NCBI GenBank assembly: GCA_018383375.1
Contig: JAHAWW010000089.1
Coordinates: 1-21,076 of the forward strand
DNA from: Prevotellamassilia sp.
GTDB lineage: Bacteria; Bacteroidota; Bacteroidia; Bacteroidales; Bacteroidaceae
DNA: 21,076 nt
Direction: 5' to 3'
Part shown: positions 1 to 6,804 of the stretch, piece by piece
Layout: each line of letters begins with the position of its first letter
Numbering within the stretch: position 1 is the stretch's first letter
Notes under the pieces: generated by a model
Seen by the model: the letters and a program-made list of their open reading frames with translations, nothing else
What the model was told of the DNA's origin: nothing
The model's database searches: none
Made by a program: the position numbers and the translations under genes

Positions 1-542
1 ACGAGCAATCAAGAACTCCGCCAAGCCGTAAAGCCATCCTCTGTAATTGTTTCTTGTTCGGGGAGAACTCTCACGATCAAGATAAATCCAATCTATGAAG
101 TCATTACAGAAGCCAAAATCAAATTGATAGGCATACTTGAGGGATTAACTTGCGATGTAATAAACTCACGAAGTATATTAACTCTGGAACGATAGCTTTG
201 ACGGGTTTTCTTTCTGTCCATGCGGTCTACATAGTCAAGATAACGTTCAAGGCAGTTGTCAAAATACACAAAACCACGAGTCTCATCATCTGTTACCCAA
301 GGATTCCATCCCTGAGCAAGTTGCTTTGTAAGAACATCCATGATTTCGCTTGCTCTGCGTTTCTTTTCCGAGACGCTAAAACTATCTTTGATATAGTATC
401 CCTTACGACGCATTAAACCTCGTGCTGGGGCTAATGAGGTAAAATCTACAAACCAACGTACACCTTTATGTAAAGTGGGAGGTGTGTAGCCCACAATGTT
501 AGAACTATTGCCGTTACAAAATTTTGAGCATATATTTAACAT
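1..542 (-). pseudogene. Tyrosine recombinase (integrase), N-terminal part, frameshifted and cut by the window edge
   Basis: The reading frame opens with ATG at 542 and runs 149 codons to a TAG that ends at 93. The N-terminal part, with the motifs NIVGYTPPTLHKG and GWNPWV and a helical SAM-like core-binding segment (about residues 95-135), is typical of Bacteroidetes site-specific integrases from integrative elements. After residues MPIN the frame drifts into a short tail (LILASVMTS). The neighbouring frame, from about base 120 down to base 1, is open for 40 codons and reads FCNDFIDWIYLDRE followed by RTRNNYRGWLYGLAEFL, which is the expected continuation of this domain. One lost base (or two gained) between about 118 and 135 explains this. 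The catalytic R-H-R-Y domain would lie left of base 1. The gene points away from tRNA-Ser, as integrases at tRNA insertion sites usually do. It may be a decayed element or a sequencing error. Confidence 0.82.
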
Positions 543-627
543 CTTTTAGAGCCATCATATCGTGGATTAAAGACGTTTGTTCAATTACCTGAAAAATTCT
601 GGCGCAGATTTGGCGCGCCCTCAAACG

Positions 628-669
628 AAAAATCAGCGCAACTTGTTGTTTTACAACTCGTTACGCTGA
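628..669 (-). terminator. Probable terminator of tRNA-Ser, or part of an attachment site
   Basis: An imperfect inverted repeat has arms at 633-649 and 653-669 around a 3-nt loop. Fourteen of 17 positions pair as DNA, and one mismatch becomes a G-U pair in minus-strand RNA. On the minus strand five T residues (632-628) follow directly, and the hairpin starts 3 nt after the tRNA CCA end. This fits an intrinsic terminator for the tRNA transcript. Because it lies between the tRNA and an integrase, it could also belong to the recombination site. Confidence 0.5.
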
Positions 670-672
670 CTT

Positions 673-760
673 TGGCGGAGAGAGAGGGATTCGAACCCCC
701 GGTGCCTTGCAGCACGGTAGTTTTCAAGACTACTGTAATCGACCACTCTACCATCTCTCC
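673..760 (-). tRNA. tRNA-Ser (anticodon UGA)
   Basis: The minus strand folds into a class II tRNA. The 7-bp acceptor stem pairs GGAGAGA (760-754) with TCTCTCC (683-677). The anticodon stem GTAGT/ACTAC encloses the loop CTTGAAA with anticodon TGA, and there is a long variable arm and a T arm with GGTTCGAATCC. The discriminator G is at 676 and CCA is encoded at 675-673. The long variable arm and the anticodon both indicate serine. The integrase lies just beyond its 3' end, so the tRNA is a plausible insertion target. Confidence 0.95.
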
Positions 761-785
761 AAGACTCGGTCGGTCTTACGAAGGG

Positions 786-816
786 CAAAATTAGAACTTT
801 CTGCCGAGATGAACAA
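786..816 (-). promoter_or_regulatory. Promoter of tRNA-Ser
   Basis: The minus strand contains TAATTTTG at 793-786, matching the Bacteroidetes -7 consensus TAnnTTTG, with TTG at 816-814 exactly 20 nt upstream as the -33 element. The box lies 25 nt before the first base of the tRNA, giving a leader of roughly 20 nt. That leader contains a small dyad (AAGAC...GTCTT, 761-777). Confidence 0.6.
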
Positions 817-987
817 GAGATGAAGCGACTTTTTTTGATTAGGGCGTTTTTTTATGTTTTTTATGTTTTTTTCTGAGGCGTTTCTTAAGCTTTTCCGAAG
901 CCGTATAGAGACAAAACAGGCGGGGAGAAAGTGAAAAAAAGACGTTGAAAAAGACGGAAGAGAATAAAGGTTGTTTATGAATTATTG

Positions 988-995
988 TAATTTTG
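988..995 (+). promoter_or_regulatory. -7 promoter box of the GH2-GH53 unit
   Basis: TAATTTTG at 988-995 is an exact TAnnTTTG match, 66 nt before the GH2 start codon. No TTG lies 20 nt upstream; the nearest (971-973) is only 14 nt away. The promoter may therefore be weak or dependent on an activator. The rest of the 761-1061 gap is AT-rich and shows no convincing gene. Confidence 0.5.
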
Positions 996-1061
996 CAATA
1001 TACAGTTTATTTAGCCGTCATGGCTTTTCATTTCTAAAAACACAAATTCTTAAATCTAAAT

Positions 1062-3533
1062 ATGTCTCGATTTCACACTATTGCTCTTGCCCTACTGATG
1101 GGCTCGATGAGTGCTCACTCTTTTGCCCAACGGCAGGTGACTACACTCGAAAATGATTGGCGTTTTCATAAAGGCGCAGCTTCAGGAGCTGCTGAGATTA
1201 ACTATGACGACAAGCATTGGACTGCCGTCGACATTCCTCACGATTGGGCTATCACTGGGCCTTTCTCACGCGACAACGACCTGCAGAAGGTGGCCATCAC
1301 ACAAAATTTTGAAGAAGAAGCCACAGTCAAGACGGGACGAACCGGCGGATTGCCCTATGTGGGGGAAGGCTGGTATCGACGCGAGTTTACCACCACACCG
1401 GGCAAAATGGTCACGCTGATTTTTGAAGGAGCCATGAGTGAGGCAAAGGTCTATGTGAATGGCCACGAAGCCATCTTCTGGCCTTATGGATACAACTCGT
1501 TTCATTGCGATGTGACAAAGCTTTTGCGTCAAGACGGCACCCCAAACTTGCTGGCTGTGCATCTTGAAAACAAACCCCAGTCGAGCAGATGGTATCCCGG
1601 CGCCGGCCTCTACCGCAAAGTGCAAATGGTGGAGACAGAGCGCGTCCATGTGCCTGTGTGGGGTACGCAAGTCACCACGCCTCACGTGGCTGCTGATTAT
1701 GCTTCGGTGTGCCTGCGCACCGAAGTGGTGGGTGCCGACACTTGCCAACTGACCGTTGACACGGAAATCAAAGACGATGCCGGACGCGTAGTGGCTCATA
1801 AGCGAAACATAGGATATATCAACCACGGCGAACCTTTTGAACAACATTTCACGGTGGAGCATCCACGTCTTTGGTCGCCCGAGACGCCACATATCTATCG
1901 TGCCGTCACACGCATCTCGGTGGGCGGCCGTGTGACTGACTGCTACGAAACGTCTTTCGGAATACGCTCTATCGAGTTTGTGGCCGACAAGGGGTTTTAT
2001 CTCAACGGCCGGCACCGCAAGTTTCAGGGTGTCTGTCTGCACCACGACTTAGGACCTTTGGGGGCTGCTGTCAATCGCAGTGCCATTGCTCATCAACTTC
2101 GCCTGCTCAAGGATATGGGCTGCGATGCCATTCGCACGTCTCACAACATGCCGGCACCCGAATTGGTGGAATTGTGTGACGAGATGGGCTTTATGATGAT
2201 GCTTGAACCGTTTGACGAATGGGACATTGCCAAATGTGACAACGGCTATCACCGTTATTTCACTGAATGGGCTGAACGCGATATGGTGAATATGCTTCGT
2301 CACTACCGCAACAATCCGAGTGTCGTAATGTGGAGCATCGGAAATGAGGTGCCCACACAATGCTCTTCTGAAGGCTACAAAGTGGCCAAGTGGCTACGCG
2401 ATATTTGTCACCGCGAAGACCCCACCCGTCCCGTCACTTGCGGTATGGACCAAGTGTCGTGTGTGTTGGACAATGGTTTTGCGGCAATGCTCGACGTGCC
2501 CGGCTTCAACTATCGTGCTCATCGCTATGAGGAGGCTTACCGGCGCTTGCCGCAAAACCTTGTATTGGGCAGTGAGACGTCCTCGACCGTAAGTTCACGC
2601 GGCGTTTACCATTTTCCAGCCGTGCGTGGAGCCGATGTGGTGACGCCCGACCATCAGAGTTCGAGCTATGACCTTGAATACTGCTCGTGGTCTAATATCC
2701 CCGACATTGATTTGGCTCTGGCCGAGGACTATCCCTGGACCATCGGGCAGTTCGTTTGGACGGGCTTCGACTATCTTGGCGAACCTTCACCTTACGATAC
2801 CGATGCCTGGCCCAACCACTCGTCGATGTTTGGTATTATCGATTTGGCTTCCATTCCTAAAGACCGCTATTATCTCTACCGCAGCGTGTGGAATAAAACG
2901 CACCCCACGCTTTGGGCGCTACCTCACTGGACCTGGCCGGGACGTGAGGGCAAAGTGACTCCTGTGTTTGTCTACACGTCATATCCATCGGCCGAACTTT
3001 TCGTCAACGGCAAGAGCCAGGGACGACTGTCGAAAAAGACTGCCGCAGAGGCCAAAACGGTGGAAGAGCGCTATCGCTTGATGTGGAACGACGTGGTCTA
3101 TCAGCCGGGTAGTTTTGAGGTGGTGGCCTACGACGCCAACGGCCGCGAGGCTGAGCGTCTGACGATGCACACCGCCGGCAAGCCTCATCACATCGAGATT
3201 GAACCCGCTTCTGACCAACCGCTTCAGGCTGATGGCAAAAAACTGGGATATTTCACGATAAAGGTGGTTGATGCCAAAGGCAACCTCTGTCCACACTTCG
3301 ACGGCTCACTGCAGTTTGAAGTGAAAGGTACGGCTCACTACAAGGCTGCGGCCAATGGCGACGCCACATCGCTCGAACTTTTCCACTTGCCTCGAATGAA
3401 GGCTTTCGGTGGCCAACTCAGCGTCATTGTTCAAGCCGGAAAAGAGAAGGGATTGGCCACTCTTCGCGTAAAAGGCAAGGGGCTCAAACCTGCCACTTGT
3501 CACATCGAAGTAGCCGCTACGGCTAAGCCATAA
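1062..3533 (+). CDS. GH2 family glycoside hydrolase, probable beta-galactosidase
   Basis: This 823-residue protein has a type I signal peptide ending near SFAQ (residue 22-23), so it is predicted to be periplasmic. The order is a GH2 sugar-binding jelly roll (about 28-190, with the typical NDWRFHKG start and IPHDWAITGPF), an immunoglobulin-like domain (about 195-300), the TIM barrel (about 305-600), then a DUF4982-like domain and a GH2 C-terminal domain (about 730-820, with NGDATSLE). The catalytic acid/base is E429 in SIGNEVP and the nucleophile is E505 in LGSETSS. The 76-residue spacing between them equals that in E. coli LacZ. The next gene is a GH53 galactanase 65 nt downstream, so the likely role is releasing galactose from beta-1,4-galactooligosaccharides. 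The exact linkage is inferred from that neighbour; GH2 enzymes of this architecture may act on other beta-galactosides or beta-glycosides. Confidence 0.9.
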   Translation: MSRFHTIALALLMGSMSAHSFAQRQVTTLENDWRFHKGAASGAAEINYDDKHWTAVDIPHDWAITGPFSRDNDLQKVAITQNFEEEATVKTGRTGGLPYVGEGWYRREFTTTPGKMVTLIFEGAMSEAKVYVNGHEAIFWPYGYNSFHCDVTKLLRQDGTPNLLAVHLENKPQSSRWYPGAGLYRKVQMVETERVHVPVWGTQVTTPHVAADYASVCLRTEVVGADTCQLTVDTEIKDDAGRVVAHKRNIGYINHGEPFEQHFTVEHPRLWSPETPHIYRAVTRISVGGRVTDCYETSFGIRSIEFVADKGFYLNGRHRKFQGVCLHHDLGPLGAAVNRSAIAHQLRLLKDMGCDAIRTSHNMPAPELVELCDEMGFMMMLEPFDEWDIAKCDNGYHRYFTEWAERDMVNMLRHYRNNPSVVMWSIGNEVPTQCSSEGYKVAKWLRDICHREDPTRPVTCGMDQVSCVLDNGFAAMLDVPGFNYRAHRYEEAYRRLPQNLVLGSETSSTVSSRGVYHFPAVRGADVVTPDHQSSSYDLEYCSWSNIPDIDLALAEDYPWTIGQFVWTGFDYLGEPSPYDTDAWPNHSSMFGIIDLASIPKDRYYLYRSVWNKTHPTLWALPHWTWPGREGKVTPVFVYTSYPSAELFVNGKSQGRLSKKTAAEAKTVEERYRLMWNDVVYQPGSFEVVAYDANGREAERLTMHTAGKPHHIEIEPASDQPLQADGKKLGYFTIKVVDAKGNLCPHFDGSLQFEVKGTAHYKAAANGDATSLELFHLPRMKAFGGQLSVIVQAGKEKGLATLRVKGKGLKPATCHIEVAATAKP

Positions 3534-3598
3534 GCATGTGAAGCCACGCCATTATTACGTTTCAAAACCACAATATTATTATAGGAATAGCAACAACT

Positions 3599-4738
3599 AT
3601 GAAAAAGACCATTTTCTCGCTCTTGCTCGCTTCGCTATGCTGCACCTCTGCTTGCGGTAGCGACGACAACGGGACGGAGGTGTCTCCTCCCACTCCCGAC
3701 CCTTCCGAGGAACCCTCAACACCATCAGGTCCCGAAGATGTCACAGCCTTTGTGCGCGGTGCCGACATCAGTTGGTACACCGAGATGAAGGCCGACGGCA
3801 AAAACTTTTACAACAAAGCCGGTGAGGCGCGCGAGTGTCCGGTTTTGATGAAAGAGATTGGTATGAACGCCGTGAGGTTGCGCGTGTGGGTGAAGCCGCA
3901 AAACAAAGGCTGCAACTACTCCGACGCTGCCGACGTAACAGCCAAAGCCAAAGCCGCCAAAGAGGCCGGACTCAATGTGATGATTGATTTTCACTTCTCA
4001 GACTGGTGGGCAGACCCTTCACGTCAAGACATGCCTGCCGACTGGGTTGGACTGGACCTCACGGCGCTTAAAGCCAAAGTGGCCGAGCATGTCAACACTA
4101 CGCTCTTGGCCATCAAGCAGACGGGGGTTGACGTGGCCTGGATACAAATTGGCAACGAGACGCGGAACGGTATGATGCATCCCACCGGCCAACTCTGGAA
4201 CGAAAGCGGCGACCTGCCCGGCGGATGGCAAAACTTTGTGGCGCTCTATAAGGCTGGATATGATGCGGCCAAGGCTGTCTATCCCCAAGCCTATGTCATG
4301 CCTCACCTCAACCACGCCTATGAAGACAACGACTGGTGGGTGAAGCGCTTCAAGGCTGCCGGAGCTGCTTTTGATATGATTGCCCTCTCCCACTACCCTC
4401 AAGCCGACGACGACAGCCAGACTTGGACACAGCTCAACCAGTCGGCCGTGACGCGCATCAAGCAGTTGGCCCAGACCTATGGCGTGCCGGTCATGGTGTC
4501 GGAATTTGGCGTAGAGCAGAGCAACGTCACACTGGGGGCTTATATTGCTTCAGATTTTATGACCAAGGTCAAAGCACTCGGCAACACGGTCTGTGCAGGC
4601 GTGTTTTATTGGGAACCGGAAGTCTACGGCAACTGGAAGCCTGCATCGTATAATGCCTATGGCTGGGGCCCATACACTATGGGAGCCTTTGCTTCAGACG
4701 GCAAACCCACTGCCATTCTCGACGCTTGGCAACCCTAA
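3599..4738 (+). CDS. GH53 endo-beta-1,4-galactanase, lipoprotein
   Basis: This 379-residue protein begins with a lipoprotein signal: a hydrophobic stretch ending in TSAC with the lipid cysteine at C19. GSDD follows, resembling the Bacteroidetes surface-export signal, and then comes a Pro/Thr/Ser/Glu-rich linker (about 25-48). The rest is a single GH53 TIM barrel with the family motifs RGADISW, MNAVRLRVWV and MIDFHFSDWWADP. The acid/base is E187 in QIGNETRNGM and the nucleophile is E302 in MVSEFGVEQ. GH53 enzymes cut the beta-1,4-galactan side chains of pectin (type I arabinogalactan). A surface lipoprotein is well placed to shorten galactan outside the cell before GH2 finishes the oligosaccharides. 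The gap to GH2 has no promoter box, so the two are probably co-transcribed. A strong terminator follows the gene. Confidence 0.93.
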   Translation: MKKTIFSLLLASLCCTSACGSDDNGTEVSPPTPDPSEEPSTPSGPEDVTAFVRGADISWYTEMKADGKNFYNKAGEARECPVLMKEIGMNAVRLRVWVKPQNKGCNYSDAADVTAKAKAAKEAGLNVMIDFHFSDWWADPSRQDMPADWVGLDLTALKAKVAEHVNTTLLAIKQTGVDVAWIQIGNETRNGMMHPTGQLWNESGDLPGGWQNFVALYKAGYDAAKAVYPQAYVMPHLNHAYEDNDWWVKRFKAAGAAFDMIALSHYPQADDDSQTWTQLNQSAVTRIKQLAQTYGVPVMVSEFGVEQSNVTLGAYIASDFMTKVKALGNTVCAGVFYWEPEVYGNWKPASYNAYGWGPYTMGAFASDGKPTAILDAWQP

Positions 4739-4771
4739 ACTGCCGGCACACTCCTATCACATCAACAACGC

Positions 4772-4824
4772 AACCGGTCTGAGTGCCCTTCGAAGGGGAC
4801 AGCCTCAGACCGGTTACGGTTTTT
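4772..4824 (+). terminator. Intrinsic terminator after the GH53 gene
   Basis: A perfect 12-bp stem (4772-4783 with 4804-4815) encloses a smaller hairpin (CCCTT/AAGGG, 4786-4797). A run of five T follows at 4820-4824. It lies between the convergent GH53 and susR genes. Only the plus strand has the T run, so it mainly stops the GH2-GH53 transcript; the stem could also slow transcription from the susR side. Confidence 0.85.
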
Positions 4825-4836
4825 GTATGGTTACTG

Positions 4837-6504
4837 TCAAAGTTCGCAGACCTTTTGCTCAAATTCGGCGGGATTGCCCAGGGCTTTGTTGCGGATTTTC
4901 GAGCGATAGTTGTAGACGGTGGCCATTGAGAAGTTGAGGAAATGGGCAATCTGGCCGGTGTCTTTCACGCCGAGACGAATGAGTGCAAAGATGCGCAACT
5001 CGGTGTTGAGTTGGTTGTCGTGTTTAGGGCAAATCCGTCCTTCTGGCATAAGGAGAGCGTTGAATTGGTCTATGAAATGCGGGAAGAGCGTGAGGAAGGC
5101 TGCGTCGAAGTCTGCATAAAAATGTTCTTGCTCGTCTTTGATTTGCTGTCCTATCTTGAGCAGTTTGTAGAGTTCGTCTATCTGGTGGTCTTTGACCATA
5201 CGCAACGCACGTTTGCGACTTTCTTCCATTTCGTCAAGATAGGCGCGACACTGACTGAGATAGCGTGCGATGTATTCCTCCTTCATTTTATCGGTCAGAC
5301 GCAGGGCTGCATAGGTTTTTTGCAGGGTCTCGTTGGTCTCGTGGAGTTGGTCCATGGCCTGCTGCATACGGCTGTTGGCCTCTTCGAGCGAGGCATTGGT
5401 ATGGGCTTGCCGACGGCGCATAAGCCGCAACTTCTTCATTTGCAGATAAAACACCACAATGATGCCTACCAGTATCACCAGGAGCACGCCCAAGAGATAG
5501 AGCAAGTTGCGCTGCCGACGGCGCTGCTCTTGAGTAGTTTGCTTATATTGCTTGTCGATGATGGGAAAGACATTCGACACCTCCACCGTGCGCAGGTAGG
5601 CATTGCAAAAGTTGGCGTCTTCCATTGAGCAGATCATATATTGGTAGGCGCGCTCCACCTGACCGGCCTCAAAGAGCATTTGTGCCAGCCACGGCAGAGC
5701 CTGATATTCGGTTGTGCCTTTGGTGAGGTCGCAAATGGCCGTCTGTGCCAGCCAGAAGGCCACCTTGTCGGTCTGCCCGAGGGCATGATAAGACTCGGCA
5801 AGCGTATAGGAGACATAGGGGTCGGTGTGGGCCTCGTCCATATTGTTGGCATAGGGCAAAAGCAGGTTGAGCGCCTTTTCCGGATTTCCCTCGGCATTGG
5901 CCTTGTCGGCCTTCACCACGTCGCACGTCACAGGATTGGGGTCGATGGCAATGAGCGAGTCTCGGTATTGCTCGACTTTAGACATCCACATTTTTTTGAT
6001 ATTGGGAAACTGAATGTATTGCGACATCCAACCGCTGAGGGTGCGCCTCACACGGAAATAATATAGGCGCAAAGGCTGGTTGGCGGCTGTGATTTGCTTC
6101 GGGTCTACTTCGCCCAATGCTTGCTCGGCGTCGGCATAGAGGCCGGTGATGGCATGGAGCTCGGCACGTGCAATTTTGACGTAGGCAGAGAGTTGCTCGT
6201 CTTGTCCGGTGGCCGAGAGTTGCTCAAGGCAATCGAGATAGACGTTGGCAGAGTCGGTCTGAAAATGTGAGTAGATATCAAAGATTTCCTTGTAAAGGCC
6301 TATGCGCAATTGGGTCTGTGCGCCATGAAGTTGACCTTTAAGTTTGGCGGCTTGTTTCTCTCGCTGTTCGTGATAGTTGGCCTTTTCGGCCACAATCTCA
6401 TCAAGCTTGATGAGCAGATTTTCTAATGGGGGGGTGATTTGCAGGTTTTGGGCAGAAGCCACTATGCCGCACAACCAAAACAAAAACGGCACACAGTTTT
6501 TCAT
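4837..6504 (-). CDS. susR: SusR-type membrane-spanning transcriptional regulator
   Basis: This 555-residue protein has an N-terminal signal sequence ending near ASAQ (residue 19) and a long helical, TPR-like sensor region (about 25-320). One transmembrane segment follows (about 333-355), then a coiled coil (about 366-400) and a C-terminal helix-turn-helix of the LuxR/SusR kind (about 498-545, including TELRIFALIRLG and SMATVYNYRSKIRNKA). This layout matches Bacteroides SusR (DUF6377 family), which spans the inner membrane, senses maltose-type sugars on the periplasmic side and activates the sus genes through its cytoplasmic HTH. The gene diverges from susA across 300 nt and converges with GH53. 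Assignment rests on architecture and locus. A TAnnTTTG box also sits 2 nt before the ATG (6514-6507), which is too close for a normal leader. Confidence 0.88.
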   Translation of the reverse strand: MKNCVPFLFWLCGIVASAQNLQITPPLENLLIKLDEIVAEKANYHEQREKQAAKLKGQLHGAQTQLRIGLYKEIFDIYSHFQTDSANVYLDCLEQLSATGQDEQLSAYVKIARAELHAITGLYADAEQALGEVDPKQITAANQPLRLYYFRVRRTLSGWMSQYIQFPNIKKMWMSKVEQYRDSLIAIDPNPVTCDVVKADKANAEGNPEKALNLLLPYANNMDEAHTDPYVSYTLAESYHALGQTDKVAFWLAQTAICDLTKGTTEYQALPWLAQMLFEAGQVERAYQYMICSMEDANFCNAYLRTVEVSNVFPIIDKQYKQTTQEQRRRQRNLLYLLGVLLVILVGIIVVFYLQMKKLRLMRRRQAHTNASLEEANSRMQQAMDQLHETNETLQKTYAALRLTDKMKEEYIARYLSQCRAYLDEMEESRKRALRMVKDHQIDELYKLLKIGQQIKDEQEHFYADFDAAFLTLFPHFIDQFNALLMPEGRICPKHDNQLNTELRIFALIRLGVKDTGQIAHFLNFSMATVYNYRSKIRNKALGNPAEFEQKVCEL

Positions 6505-6575
6505 GACAAAGGTATATCAGAAGATGATTAAGGTCTCAATTGGCGGCAATGGGATAAAGCCGACACTATCTGTGG

Positions 6576-6583
6576 CAAATGTA
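6576..6583 (-). promoter_or_regulatory. Candidate -7 box for susR
   Basis: The minus strand reads TACATTTG at 6583-6576, an exact TAnnTTTG match 71 nt before the susR ATG. No TTG lies at the usual upstream spacing, so expression is probably weak, which would suit a regulator. The rest of the 6505-6804 gap is AT-rich with no gene; only the susA promoter below stands out. Confidence 0.4.
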
Positions 6584-6721
6584 TTAAATAGTTTTTAAAG
6601 AGTTTATTCATTTTAAGTGATAATTTGTGTAAGCCTTTCATTTTTTTCAACCCTCAAAAATCGTGCTTATTTGATAATGAAGAGGTTATGCAAACAATAG
6701 ATTTATTTTTTTCTTATATTG

Positions 6722-6754
6722 TCTTGACGCTCGCAGGGAGCGTGACTAATTTTG
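6722..6754 (+). promoter_or_regulatory. susA promoter with a perfect dyad in its spacer (candidate operator)
   Basis: TTG at 6724-6726 is followed after exactly 20 nt by TAATTTTG (6747-6754), which fits the Bacteroidetes -33/-7 promoter. Inside the spacer, ACGCTC (6727-6732) and GAGCGT (6738-6743) form a perfect 6-bp inverted repeat with a 5-nt centre. A protein bound here would contact the face between the two promoter elements. SusR, encoded divergently next door, is the obvious candidate. The gap from box to ATG is 50 nt. The promoter call is well supported; the operator role is inferred. Confidence 0.6.
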
Positions 6755-6804
6755 CGGATATAAGTCACATAGTGTCTCCATAGGCCGCATCATTTTCCCA
6801 CCTT

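Noticed and set aside
971..1156. 61-codon plus frame overlapping the GH2 start
   Set aside because: It covers the GH2 promoter box and overlaps the signal peptide in another frame; no family features.
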